Of a stretch of 64,000 bases of DNA, positions 10,535 to 22,371 are shown piece by piece. The notes beneath the pieces are model-generated. The model was not told where the DNA came from and ran no database searches. It saw only the letters and a list, made by a program, of their open reading frames with translations. The number at the start of each line of letters is the position of its first letter. Position 1 is the stretch's first letter. Origin of the DNA: Loripinus fragilis (lineage: Eukaryota > Mollusca > Bivalvia > Lucinida > Lucinidae); the NCBI GenBank assembly GCA_964019695.1, contig OZ026518.1, forward strand, positions 105,744,305-105,808,304, read 5' to 3'. A program made the position numbers and the translations under genes.

Positions 10535-11988
10535 ATGTATGTATAAAGTAACATTGGGTGGAACTGCCAAAGTAAATTGTATTTAATTAAATTTTACAAA
10601 TGGTGGTGCACAATTAAATTTTACAAATGGCGGTGCATTCTTGCAAGCATTAATTTTCTCAGCGCAATAAGCGACCAATAAAAAAAAACATAAAAAGAAT
10701 ACTACTCACTTACTATGATACTAAAGACATTTTCTTCCATAAAAGTAGATTAAATTCAGGCCTCTGCCTGTACAGAGCTATCCCTACAAACTGCACCCCG
10801 TATATATTCCTAACAAAAATAGCCCTCAAGTGCCAAGTTTAACTATTGTATAGATTCGAGCGGCCAATTAGCTCTGCGAAAACAAACGCAAATATTTGTC
10901 AACTCTTATTTTATTAAACCAAACAGCGAATACATGGCTAAATCCATAATTTCTGAAGGAACATGTTTAAGAGGGTGTCTTGTTCCCATGATACTGATCC
11001 CTATGTGTTGACACTCCGCAAATCATCCATACAGTTTACATAAAGATAATGGGGGTCCGCTCACGGCGAAACGTATCTTAGGTAGGTGTGAACTGCGAAT
11101 GCTCTTAACCAGACTGCGTGCACAGTCTATGACCAGGCAATGCCTGGTCATAGACTTGTACGCAGTCTGGTAAGAGGATACACAGCTATGACTCTAACGG
11201 ATATGAAGTCAGTAACTGGCAAGTTATGAAGTCTGGACTGGTCTGAGCATGTTTTGCCTTAAGACGGGTTTTCTCAAGGTGATAAGCATAATATGAAAAC
11301 AGCGATTATGAATTGATTTTTAGCACATAAACTGGAGCGGTTTGTGATGTATGTGCAGTTCAACGACCGTACATCGCATTCATTTTCTTCTTTCCTTCCT
11401 CTTAATTAGTTTTTCCATAAAGTATTTTGCATATTTTTGTCAATTTGTCAAAGTTGAATAAGCAATCCATTAATATACAGCGATAAACATGAATGACATG
11501 ATATACGTCGTTATTTCTATGTATTCGCGATTTGCTCCTAAATCAATCTGCTAAGCTACAGAGACCAGCAACTATATTGACAACTATGTATGCAATGCTT
11601 ACAACAATAAAGCTAATAAGACTGGCCGATTCCATGGCTGGTAGGCGCACCTTTTCATTAATTGGCTCATAGCTGATGCATATGCACCACAAACTGTTTT
11701 TGTTTTCGCAGATCAGCCTGCAACCCCGTAGTGTGACCTGTGATTGCTGCTTATTTCCACTAGCAATATATATTCTGCACGAGCATGCAGTATAACAAAA
11801 CTATTTGATAAATGAGGGATTTTGGAATTTACATAATTCGTAGAATACATGAATTAACGTTTGATGAACAGCTGGCATTTTAGTCCAATCAGAATCCAAA
11901 ATATTCGTATTGAAGCAACTAATGGAAAGTTACAGAGTTTAGAAGTTGGGCATCTAGTCTGATATTAACAATTTACTAAAATTTATAA
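10535..11988. other. Anonymous DNA; one long hairpin
   Basis: No coding sequence was recognised. A near-perfect hairpin lies at 11102-11176; otherwise AT-rich sequence with short direct repeats, such as CAAATTTTAC-like pairs near 10590-10630. Confidence 0.6.
11102..11176. repeat. 75-bp hairpin
   Basis: CTCTTAACCAGACTGCGTG and GTCTATGACCAGGCA are mirrored around the centre, with about 36-base arms and few mismatches. Confidence 0.8.
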
Positions 11989-12275
11989 AAGTAAGGAAGA
12001 ATGCTAATTTCAGGAATCAATACAATCAAGTACCACACCTAACCCAGGACATCATGTGGGAAAGTGACAAAAACACAAGAAAACATCACACACAAGAGAA
12101 ACAAGAGGTCAGCCCTCTCCCAGCAGGTGATCACAAGGCTGCAAGGAACAGACAAGACAGTATAACAAAGACAAACACAAACAATAAAAAGGATCCACAA
12201 AAGGAGCACCGCCTTGGAACGGTACATGTTTCACGATACCAACCTCACCCTTAATTCTGATGTTGATCAAGATAC
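11989..12275 (-). mobile_element. 5'-truncated Penelope-like retroelement, 3' tail only
   Basis: This matches, in inverse orientation, the tail downstream of the reverse transcriptase remnants at 43930-44560. Shared landmarks on the plus strand are AAAGTAAGGA, CAGGAATC.ATACAATCAAG, GGGAAAGTGACAAAA, AGGTCAGCCCT, CACAAGG and GGAGCACCGCCTT. It is non-coding. Confidence 0.7.
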
Positions 12276-12974
12276 ATAGATGTAGCGTTTGCATGAAAGA
12301 TCCCTAACTTATCGACGAATCATCTCTTAGTAGATATAAATCAAGATAAGGAGATAAAACATAGATAAGGACCCAACATTCAAACCATATTGTGATTCCA
12401 AAAATCACTGACCACGCACAACATAACACGTGCTCATGGTAAATTTACCGTCAGACATAATTCTATGACATGCTAGGCAATTCAGTGAAATTGCTTTGAA
12501 GCAAATAGACAAATACGAAATCACAGAACAGCATAAAGACCCTGTCCCATCACTAATAGAGTAAAATATGTAAACAGCAGAAAATGAGTATGAGAAAGCT
12601 GAACTTACTAAATCATGTAGTACTATCTAGAATCAGAACGAACACACTAACTCCCTGTCCCGCCATTAACTACTCTCGTATTAATCGTTCCGTATGTCTG
12701 AACTTGTGTTTTAGGTGCAACTTCATTTATAGGTTTTATTCTCCTACAAGGTAATGAATAGACTCAAAAAGCAAATTCAATAATAGCTAGTGACGTTCCG
12801 TAATTTTAGAATTGTATAGAGACAAAAGTGAGCAAACAACAGATAAAGACCCAACCGGACAAAGAGAAACCCACATTGCGCATGTTTGCAGAGAGTAGAG
12901 CCATGAATTCACGTACATCCACGCGTGCGTATTCTTCGTTGTTGCCACATGCATAACAACAAATACACAGTCTG

Positions 12975-13034
12975 AACAACTGATACATTGATTCGTCTGC
13001 GCATATGCGCAGACAAATCGATGTCTTTGTTGTT
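12975..13034. repeat. Hairpin centred on TGCGCATATGCGCA
   Basis: The core GTCTGCGCATATGCGCAGAC is a perfect palindrome. Outer arms ACATTGATTCG and CAAATCGATGT, then AACAAC/GTTGTT, extend the pairing. The same core type occurs in the element at 19300-19541. Confidence 0.75.
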
Positions 13035-14800
13035 CGCGCATGAATTATTTTCGTTTTGCTGTGGGACGTTTCATTATTGGTCGCTATTCAAACATGGTAA
13101 AATACAAAAAAAAACTCTTTCAAATAGCGTCCTTCAATATTTTAACTACCACAAATAATTATGGCACATAATAAGCAACGTCGATACTACAATAAAAGAG
13201 AGAAATTATTGATGAATCGTATCGGCATTGGGCATACTTTTTTCAATATGTGAAATCACTAGATTTAGACAATAGCAATAGAAAATATATGTAGAACCCG
13301 GTTCAGATATAAAGATTTAAGGGTTGCTTTTAAACTCTATTCGACCCATCTGTGCCAAGGTTTTTTACGTGTACATATATTACCCAAGTAGTTATAGGTA
13401 CTAATATAATGGTTTATAATTGCAACAATTACGAAAATATATTACTTTATAATAGTTATAGTTTTATGTCTAGATTAAGTATTGCTGGATGCACTTTGTG
13501 TTGTAACATTTAAACAGACAGCTAGTACCAACATCGAACATAACACAATTCAGAGGTCAACACATCGTTTCCGCGTCACATGTCATAAAAATGGCATACA
13601 TGAAAATTTTGCAATATTGTTTCCAAATGAAGGTATCTGGGGTAAAGTAGTTTATCTTGTGATTTTAAAAAAAATAAGCCTCTATAATTGAAACACGTGA
13701 CAAGTCCGCAGTCCCAGATGACATAGAGAAACTCCAAAGCAAGTAAATCCTGCTTTGAGGTATGCCTGTCTATATGTACAAAGTGTGTCCGGTATAGCCT
13801 ACGAATAGCTCCCTTTATAGCTTGAAAAGTTCATAAATGACCATACGTTGTGAATAGTATACAATTTCGTAATAAACTCAGCCCTTTAGCTGCTCTTATT
13901 TCTTAAAATGACTATTAACCAATTTATGCTTATGTCACTTGTAAACAATTCAGATCTTGACTAGACGCAATTATCATCAGGATCTGCACACCTTGCCACG
14001 ATTTAAACCATTTAAGAATTAGAAATTGTGTTTTTGAAACATTGTGTCCTCATTTATGTGCTTGTCTAAAGAAAGGACCATAACATCCCTAGTTTCAATG
14101 CTGTGATTCTAACATTTTATATTAATGAGATGTGCTGCTAGCAAGGTCTGTGTGAAGGAAGGGCGGACAAGCAAACAAACAATATATCTCCTCGACCTTT
14201 TCAAAGAGGGAACCAAATTATAAAAAGTATCAACATCATATGAAAATAAATAGTGTCCTTTACAACTTGATTAAATGATCAGCTTTAAGCATCAAACATT
14301 CTACTCGGCATACATTGTGATTTGAATATAGGCCATATTCATAATTTGCTGAATGCCAAATATAAATGGATTAATGGACAATCGTTATTTGTTTCAATGT
14401 GGAACCCAGTGCGGACAACCTTATCGCAATTTACACGCCTTTCTCCGTTTATTTGTGTCTCAAAGTTTGGTTAAAGTTGAATTTCATTCATCTATTTATC
14501 ACCTGACAATAGCGGGTAATCTAGGGTGTCACTCCCCCATAATGTGGTAGTTTTAGGTTTCTTAATTGCTTTACAAGAGTTTAACAGCCTGTTAATCTCT
14601 CTCGTTCATCTTAACATCATATTAAGTCCTACATTAACACCTTGGTTAAAATACCAGCGGCCATGGTGATGCCTAATGTAAACATGTGGATTAAGACCTG
14701 AAAGTGTTTTGTCACAGACTTCCATTATCGCCTTTCGGTAGACCTTAGATATCATCAACTCTGAAGTGACTGCCATCCCAGTAAACAACTATTCTAAAGA

Positions 14801-14868
14801 GAGTCACCATCGGCCCGCCAGCGAAACGCTATTCAAAAGGCGTATCGCTGGCGAGCCGATGGTGACTC
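14801..14868. repeat. 68-bp hairpin
   Basis: GAGTCACCATCGGC and CGCCAGCGAAACGC are mirrored by the right arm around a short A-rich loop. A related CAGCGAAAC.TGGCG core lies inside the MITE at 53399-53682. Confidence 0.8.
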
Positions 14869-15174
14869 AACACTGCATGCTGGCTGAAATAGAAATACAG
14901 AATGGCTTAATGTCACTCACAGCGCATAAATGAAATGCCATCTTCAAGCACTGTTTGGCCCTTGAAAATGGGTACTCTAGAGTGAAACATTTCATTCAAG
15001 ATAAGTGTACGAGGTCCCAATTCTTAGCCACACGTAAAATAAACCAACATAATTATTGAATTCTTAAAATATTTCTAATCAGAATGCTTTATTTTCTGTT
15101 ATTTTGAGAATACTTTATTTTCTTCTCTTTAATTATTCAGGAATCACAAACTTTCATTCTAAAAATACCCCTTA

Positions 15175-15178
15175 CCCC

Positions 15179-15209
<31 letters not shown>
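15175..15209. repeat. Poly-C followed by (CA)n
   Basis: Twenty-one C residues run directly into seven AC dinucleotides. Confidence 0.95.
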
Positions 15210-15210
<1 letters not shown>

Positions 15211-15505
15211 TACATGATGCTTTAAGGTGCCACCTGTTTTGGTGTGAAGCTACATTTATTTTTGTACTGAGCACCATGCTTTACATGTATTCCTGTTTAC
15301 ACATGTTTCCGTATTTCTCTGTATTTTATGTCTCGTCCTCATGGTATCATCGGGTAGTCTGTCATCTGCGAGTGCGGCATTTCCTATAGTCATAGCCACA
15401 CGTTTTTGGAAACGTGGTTGGTCCTTACTTATCTATAATAGTTTAATTAACCCTTAACTCCACAATAACGCTTTTGACGCCTTTAAAATATCACGTTAAT
15501 GACAA

Positions 15506-15565
15506 TATTATGGAAAATGGAGCATTTGCTCCTTTGGAACAAATTCTCCATTTTCCAAAATATTT
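15506..15565. repeat. Hairpin with TGGAAAATGGAG arms
   Basis: TGGAAAATGGAG is mirrored by CTCCATTTTCCA about 30 bases later, with an inner GAGCATTTGCTC palindrome beside the left arm. Confidence 0.6.
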
Positions 15566-16589
15566 TCAAAAGTATTCAAAACTTTACTTAAAATTTTCTT
15601 GATTTTTTTCAATGTTGTCTAAAAGTAGAAAATGATGTCGTGATCTTAAATAGCATATGGAGTAAAGGGTTAATAAAGAGCATTTTTATACCCAAAATAG
15701 GCGATATTTATCAAGGGTTTATAAATTCCTCATGGAAAATTTGTTGTGCTCATTATTGGAATGTAAGTACCCATATCGCATGTTTTTGTTGGGAAAAGGG
15801 ATAAATAACATTTTTGATGCACCTTTTATTTAAGGATATGTCAATAGTTGATTGAGCTTTGCATGCTGGTTAATTTTTTTATGCATTTTTGTAATCTGCA
15901 GGTTTTGCTTTACAAATTCAACTTAGTTAAAAAAAACAATCTCAGGAATAACAACATAGTGTAAAAAAGTCTTGTCGGACCTGATCTGCGGTCCAAATGT
16001 AAAGGTACATGTATCAGCAGTTGACACTTGAAGGCAAACAGTTCATATGGTGGTTAAGCAATTTTACGGGTATTTATATTTCTATGAAAAGCCAGTTATC
16101 TTAAAAAGAAACATGTTCATGCTGGTCGCTATATATTGAAAATGCAGCTGTGTATTGTTGTGTATAAAATTTTAAAAAGTCAGCCAACCTTAAAATCAAC
16201 CAAGTTGTAAAAAAGTCAGGTACAGTATCATATATGATTATCAAAGAATTGTTCAAATCATTGAAGGACAGGTTTTGTGACTGTCCGTGTGTACATGGTA
16301 CTTGCAGGGTATCAGATATGTAAGCAAGAAGTCGTTGCCAAACTACGGTGGGGGTCTGAAGTTTTTCGTCTGAACATTTTTGGTTGTACACACTCGTTTG
16401 AGCTCTCACTGGCCGTCAATACAAAAAAGCAAAACAACAACTACACCCAAACAAATGAACATGCTTATTTGCTGTGTTGCTGAACACGATCAGTAGCTGT
16501 ATGTATGTGTTGTTTGCCAAATCAAACGGATGGGGAAATCGCATTGTTTTCATTACTATTCACTGATAATAAAACATTTGGAAGCAATA

Positions 16590-17529
16590 CGAGGGTCAGT
16601 CAAAAATAACTGAGCCCTACCTCATAACATTTTTATTTGGTATTGTAGACAACAAATGTGATTATTTTCTATACGTATCATATGTCATCGATGTTTTGAC
16701 TCTGAATAATTATCCTAGTGAAGCTTCTATTATGGTTGCTAGGCAACTGAAGATCGTCAGTCAGAGCGATGCGTTCACGATTTCAGCCACCATGAATATA
16801 CAGTATGTCTTTAAAACGCTTGCGTGCTTGATAGCTTTTTTGAAAGACATATTTGACATTTATTTGAATAACATTTGTCATATTGTCTTCTCATTTCACT
16901 TAGTTCGTTAATGTTTTGGTGAACATTGATTGTATGCGTTGCCTAGCAACAAAAACACCAAAATTCCGCAAATTTTCAAATACACGAGAATTGTGTTGCC
17001 ATGGAAACAAAATTGTGAATTTAAATCAAGGAACTTAATATGTCTGAGGGTTGGTTTGTGTATGCAGTATTGTTAAAGCATTATTAGGCTAATAATTTAT
17101 TTTTTTTACTAAAATTGTGTAAATTTGAATATGGGTGGGGTAAATTATAGGACGTCAGGCATGTTAAAAATTGATAAATTCTGCAATCAAACTACCACAG
17201 CATCTATAATTTGGGTTCAGTTGGATTCTGCTCTGTGACACCGAATAGGTACATGTTAAAGATATCAGACGACAGTGAATAAAGCCTTGGTTTAACGTTA
17301 CTGTTTCCATAGCAACGCTTAGAATTAGATGTATCACAGCGTGAACGCACCCCTTTGACAGGTCATACTCTGTTGCCTAGCAACCGTTTCATAAAGCATA
17401 CAGACAGAAATAAATTAGGTGATTAAATAGATGACATATAACTACAATGAAATATCATCTAATTATATGTCCATTTTACTTGATTCAAATGTTATGAGGT
17501 AGGGCTGAGTTATTTTTGACTAACCCTCG
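16590..17529. mobile_element. 940-bp mariner-type MITE
   Basis: The ends are inverted copies of CGAGGGT.AGTCAAAAATAA, extended by CAGCCCTACCTCATAACATT for about 45 bases. TA abuts both ends (16588-16589, 17530-17531). ACGAGGGT-type ends with a TA target duplication are characteristic of mariner elements. No transposase remains, so it is internally deleted or non-autonomous. The body carries five palindromes of X-box type. Confidence 0.85.
16735..17384. promoter_or_regulatory. Cluster of five RFX/X-box-like palindromes inside the mariner MITE
   Basis: The sites are GTTGCTAGGCAAC (16735-16747), GTTGCCTAGCAAC (16938-16950 and 17372-17384), GTTGCCATGGAAAC (16995-17008) and GTTTCCATAGCAAC (17303-17316). 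All fit the two half-sites (RYYNYY, 1-3 bases, RRNRAC) bound by RFX-family transcription factors. Function is inferred from motif fit only. Confidence 0.5.
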
Positions 17530-17531
17530 TA

Positions 17532-18070
17532 CCAGCCAATCGGTAATGGCACACGCATTACGCATTTCTTTCTCTGAAGATCAATTTTGACTTGTCAAAC
17601 AGGGCAGACTCTGATAAAATGACACATTCTTGTATTCTGTAGGATTTTATCTGGCTCTTCACCGGTTGCAAAAGTGCCCGTTTAGGATTAAAGTTAAGCT
17701 ATTCTGTTAAAGCGCATGTACGATATTCACTACTTGTACAGCTACATTAGATAGCTGATTAATCCTTTGCATTCTGATGGATTTTTCGAACAGATAAATG
17801 CTCTAAGGATGGGATTTTACATGATATATATTTAAGGGGTTTGAGGTTGGAATTTCCAAATTATGCTGTATTCTTATCCTTGAATATTGTTTGGATGACA
17901 GCAAAAAGTGTAGACCGTGATGAAATGCCGCAATTTGCGGTATATCATCTGGGGTCATCACTTATTGTCAAAATACCCATTCACATGTTTCCAGCATACA
18001 AAGGATTTAGGTCCATCTATACTTTGTGTATAAAAGCAGGGATGGCTCTCTGCAATCTCCTGGGCTTGCT
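17532..18070. other. Anonymous AT-rich DNA between two MITEs
   Basis: A 77-codon frame is present but has no recognisable feature. I see nothing else. Confidence 0.5.
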
Positions 18071-18075
18071 TTAAT

Positions 18076-18487
18076 CACACTGGTAAATGTATACGTCGAT
18101 TTGGTGGTACATTGTTTTTACGCGTATTGCCGGTACTTCAAAGACCGGAAGTGGTAGATATTGGTGTTAATACTATATAGAAAAAAACATTTCATATGCC
18201 TAAAGGACTATAGAATTAGATCATTTTAAAGTATTCAGTATGTGCATGGAGATTTATGTAAGCATTTAGGAATAGATTCGAGTACCGATCATACAGATCG
18301 GTACTCGAATCTATTCCTAAATGCTTACATAAATCGCCATGTGCATGCCAAAAACTTAAAAATGATCTTTAGGCATATGACATGTTTTTCTATATAGTAT
18401 GAACACCAATATCTACCACTTCTGGTCTTTGAAGTACCGGCAATACGCGTAAATACCACCAAATCGACGTATACATTTACCAGTGTG
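18076..18487. mobile_element. 412-bp foldback element, copy 1
   Basis: The element is essentially one long palindrome. CACACTGGTAAATGTATACG at the left end is mirrored at the right end, and both arms meet at a GAGTACCGATC/GATCGGTACTC centre near 18290. Each arm contains ACGCGTATTGCCGGTACTTC and ATGTAAGCATTTAGGAATAG. TTAAT immediately flanks both ends (18071-18075, 18488-18492), a plausible 5-bp target duplication. It is non-coding. A second copy is at 20712-21155. Confidence 0.9.
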
Positions 18488-18980
18488 TTAATTTTATCCC
18501 TCAATCTTCCCTGGCTCCGTGTCTCTGTGTGTGTCGCTGTATATTGACATAAATGGTTAAGCGTATTGGCATATATGCAAGGATATTGACACATCGATCA
18601 GCTGTGATCGAACAACGAAACCCATGGGTACATGTAAACAATGGAACTGTAATCAATGAAACACACTCATCGTTTAAGTGACGTCACGTGGCAGCATAGC
18701 ATTACTATACTGTATATTCCTTTCGATTTATAACAAGCTCCGTCTTGTCTGATCTGCCATGCGAGTCACGTGACAGAGAGTTCTGAGAAGAAATTAGTTT
18801 CCTAGAATGTATAGTTTCTTGCACACTGTTCGCACATGTTGGTGCCTTGTATACGTCGTCGCAATTACTTTGTTGCATTCACTATGTTGAACGTCATTTC
18901 ATAACCCCCAAAACAATATTCAATTAATGCCTGTTTCTTTGCAAATCACTGCTTATACAAATGATCCATATATACAACCC

Positions 18981-19194
18981 TGCCAGCCAATAGTGACAGT
19001 GACGCCATGTTTTGTTTACAAAGTTATCAGGGACTTGTAATCGATAAATCACTTGTGTATTAATCCTATCCGCCGGATAGGATTAATACACGAGTGATCT
19101 ATCGATTCGCGTTAGCTCAAGTGGAGTGTACAAGTTAATGTTTGATTTAGCAATTGTAAACAAAATATTTGGTCACTGCCACTCTTGGTTGGCA
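18981..19194. mobile_element. 214-bp foldback MITE
   Basis: The termini TGCCAGCCAATAGTGACAGT are mirrored, imperfectly, at the right end. TTTTGTTTACAA pairs with TTGTAAACAAAA further in. The core 19040-19106 is a near-perfect palindrome (ATCGATAAATCAC, GTGTATTAATCCTATCC and mirror). Confidence 0.75.
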
Positions 19195-19299
19195 CGACAA
19201 TAAATGTAGCCATTTTCGTGAGATTTTGATGCATAAAGTCAGTCTTTCAACATACATGTACATTTATCTAGTGGGACTATATGACTGCCTTCTTTTATA

Positions 19300-19541
19300 T
19301 TGAGCTGCGGCATGAGATTTCCAACAATTTGACATTTGTACAAGTGTAGACTCGGACGAGCCTGTGCAGCATCCTTTTAAGCTTAGAAACTCCAAATGTT
19401 GTTCAGTCTGTAGCTTAACAATCAAAGAATACTTAAGCGACTTGCAAAGGCTCTGATCAGACTGCGCGTATGCGCAGACTGATCTGAGGCTTTGCTGGTC
19501 GCACATACCACATTGTTGGAAATCTCATGCACTGGCTCAAT
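19300..19541. mobile_element. 242-bp MITE family, copy 1
   Basis: The ends TTGAGCTGCGGCATGAGATT and its imperfect inverse are followed by TCCAACAATTTG/CATTGTTGGA. Inside is a TGATCAGACTGCGCGTATG hairpin. An inverted copy lies at 42480-42687 with the same termini and the same GACTCxGA...TACACTTGT block. Confidence 0.7.
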
Positions 19542-20165
19542 TATTATGTAAGCGTGCAGTGAATGTGCCTCGCATATGCGATAAGTATCACCGTCTCATA
19601 AACTGGCTATTTTTTCTTGCACAATAAGTAATTCGTTGCTGTCTATACAGATAGCGTTGTTGATATGAGCTAAAGAAATACTCACTAAAAGGTTAAAATC
19701 TAAAATGAAAACAGTAAACGATGTAAGGGGACCCCTGGAATGTCAATGCGACAAAGCAAATCCCGGCAATCTGTGTTATGCATGCATTAACAGTTCAAGA
19801 ATACTTGCCATAAGACGACGGCATAAATTGCTCTTGAGGGATAAGTACTATACAGGGTATATACCTGAAAAATCATGACAGTTTCGGCGGAACAATATTA
19901 AGACCTCTTTATATGGTATTGGCTTTTCGCACTAAAATCACACCAATTTTTCATATACACAACCATTGCAGAAATGAAAACAGCTATACTTGAGTACCGA
20001 AGGTTGTGTTAGTTGCCAAGAGACACGGCGTCAAATAAATATTCTGTCTTTACTTTAGCGCTTTCGACTGCATTAGAGTTGTGTCGCGCGAAAACACAAC
20101 ATGAATGAGCCGGACAATGGAGGCCCTATCCAGTCCTGAGCGAACACCTAGACCCCAAAGCTATA

Positions 20166-20400
20166 TAACCTTTTCATGCCCAGCTGAACTGAGCATGAAA
20201 TTTATCATGCTCACAAACGTTAAAATGCCAACAATTATTGGCATTTGTAATATTTATCTGTATGATAAATACAACATCTGAGAGTTTGAAAGCAAAACTA
20301 TTGCTTGTTTTCAGCATTTTAGTTTTATGAGCTGTTGCCATTCCATGCTCAGTTGAGTCAAGTTGAGCATTAAAAAGTTTTAAAACACCTCGGAGACTAG
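20166..20400. repeat. Repeat family F, copy 1 (TTTTCATGC termini)
   Basis: The sequence TCATGC.CAGCT...TGAGCATGA and its inverse lie at the edges. The body GTTAAAATGCCAACAATT followed by GAGAGTTTGAAAGCAA reappears at 63494-63660, and an edge fragment occurs near 28483-28540. Probably a MITE. No gene. Confidence 0.6.
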
Positions 20401-20668
20401 TACTGGCCAGGGCCTTCCTTGTCAATCAGAATATAACAAATGCCTAGGATAAATTAAAACCACTATATCTGGTACAATTTCACGTGATGCGGCTTGTTAA
20501 AATCTTTATATTTGCTCTGTACAATATACTCCTCTACCGATGAATAGAACAGAATACGACAATGGAACAATTTCAATATTATTACTGCTTACTAAAGTCT
20601 TACAATTTGCTTTGCTGAATAGCATTAACTGAAATTGATTGGTTATAATGTACGTTGCAACTTCAAAT

Positions 20669-20711
20669 TACACGGTATACAACAGAAAACGTACCTCAGT
20701 CAATGCACATG
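20669..20711 (+). repeat. 43-bp direct repeat flanking the foldback element, left
   Basis: This segment (TACACGGT...AACAGAAAACGTACCTCAGTC...TGCACATG) is repeated with three mismatches at 21156-21198. It ends exactly at the first base of the foldback element. Confidence 0.85.
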
Positions 20712-21155
20712 CACACTGGTAAATGTATACGTCGATTTGGTTGTATTTACGCGTATTGCCGGTACTTCATAGACCGGAAGTGGTAGATATTTCTGTTAAT
20801 ACTCTATAGAAAACATGCCATATGCCTAAAGGACTATAGACTTTAATCATTTTTAAGTATTCAGTATGTGCATGGCGATTTATGTAAGCATTTAGGAATA
20901 GATTCGAGTACCAATCATCCAGATCGGTACTCGAATCTATTCCTGAATGCTTACATAAATCGTCATCACTAAAAGCCGACGACGGCCCTGTCATGTGCAT
21001 GCCGAGTACTTAAAAATGATCCAATTCTATAGTCCTTTAGGCATATGTCATGTTTTTCTATCTAGTACCAACACCAGTATCTACCACTTCCGGTCTATGA
21101 AGTACCGGCAATACGCGTAAATACCAGCAAATCGACGTATACATTTACCAGTGTG
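20712..21155. mobile_element. 444-bp foldback element, copy 2, between 43-bp direct repeats
   Basis: It has the same ends (CACACTGGTAAATG...CATTTACCAGTGTG) and centre as the copy at 18076-18487. It carries about 35 extra bases in the right arm (AAAAGCCGACGACGGCC region near 20970). The 43-bp repeats abut both ends with no gap. Confidence 0.9.
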
Positions 21156-21198
21156 TACACGGTGTAAAACAGAAAACGTACCTCAGTCATTGCACATG
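21156..21198 (+). repeat. 43-bp direct repeat flanking the foldback element, right
   Basis: This is the partner of 20669-20711 and begins on the base after the foldback element ends. A 43-bp duplication is far longer than usual target duplications; a pre-existing tandem repeat is the alternative. Confidence 0.85.
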
Positions 21199-21438
21199 TT
21201 ACATGTAAAAACAAGATCTGACCAATACGCTCAGGGAACGGTCAACGAAATGTGCAATCTTATCAGGGCTGGGTGTGCATGATATGGAACTATTTAATTA
21301 TTGAACCTCACACAGTCTGGCGTAAGAATTTTCAGAATTTTTTTCTGTTCAGTTGTTATATATTCAGTTGTTATAGAAATACAGTTTTGTCAAGAGCCAG
21401 TCTCAATTTAATGTGGTCAATGTATTTTAGCATATTGT

Positions 21439-22037
21439 CATAGAGGATATTCAAATGTTTTTGTTAAATATGTCTTTTATGTCACGAGTGAAATAAAAGA
21501 CATATTTAACAAAAAACATTTGAATTTTCTTTTTATTATCTACAAATCTCCCATAATCTTTTAAGGTAAAGAGAAGCTAATCTTACTTAACATTAGCTTT
21601 TGTTTTGATTTTCTAGTTGTAGCAGACGAATTTAAAAAGCTCTTTCTTTTATTAAGCTTCTAAGAGACTCTGACTTTTTGTTTACATTTCCATAGAAGTA
21701 GGAAACACCAATAGTTGTTTCCCTTAGAAAAGAAACAGACATGTCATAATGAGTTGCTTCCCTTAGACCATATTGAGAAAATATAAAAAAGTAGTTCCAA
21801 TCTTACGGTTTTTCTCCCGTGAAAATATCAAATCTTGTATTTTCACTGCTGTGAAAATACAAGTTTTTATATTTTCATAGCTGTGAAATATATGCATTAT
21901 ATTTAAACAATATTTTCCTGTATTTCATAACATAGTAGATAATTAATTGAAAATTCAAATGTTTTTTGTTAAATGTGTCTTTTATTTCACTCGTGACATA
22001 AAAGACATATTTAACAAAACATTTGAATATCCCCTAT
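21439..22037. mobile_element. About 600-bp element whose two ends are themselves hairpins
   Basis: Hairpin 21449-21535 (ATTCAAATGTTTTTGTTAAA arms) recurs in inverse orientation as hairpin 21953-22028. The pair is bordered by GGATATTC and GAATATCC. The interior is AT-rich, with several GTGAAAATA/TATTTTCAC inverted motifs at 21820-21890. There is no coding sequence. Confidence 0.7.
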
Positions 22038-22214
22038 ATACTTGTAATGCCAAAACTTAAGTTAGACCTCTTTATTCCTTTTTACCAACTGAATATTGAC
22101 AACAATAGCTTCTGTTCAGCTAAAACATCTAAAAGTTTCCACACTGCCCAGTGGCTTTCGATGTGTACATGTAGTATACTTTCCAGTAGTAAGTATTTTA
22201 CAATAAAAATAATA

Positions 22215-22371
22215 GGGGGGGGGGGGGGGGGGGGTTACTGGAGATACTGCATTGTGTCCTTGAGCAAGACACTCTATCCTCTACTTAGTACTGGTTCAAC
22301 TCAGGAAGACCTGAAAATTTGTTGACTGGGGTGTAAAGAATCAACAACAACAACAACAACAACAACAAATA
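22215..22371 (+). mobile_element. SINE body fragment with poly-G head and (CAA)n tail
   Basis: Twenty G residues (22215-22234) precede a body with ATTGTGTCCTTGAGCAAGAC and TATCCTCTACT, then TTCAACTCAGGAAGACCTG, ending in nine CAA repeats. It is the same family as the SINE at 9912-10090, without the tRNA-like head. Confidence 0.65.

Larger units (their letters stand above)
12276..16587. other. 4.3-kb gene-free region with hairpins and a poly-C tract
   Basis: No protein family was recognised on either strand; the longest frame (about 102 codons, minus, 16101-16409) has no visible motif. Structured items are hairpins at 12975-13034, 14801-14868 and 15506-15565 and the poly-C/CA tract at 15175-15209. 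Confidence 0.55.

Noticed and set aside
16101..16409. 102-codon minus-strand frame
   Set aside because: No motif, no splice or promoter context; within chance for AT-rich DNA of this length.
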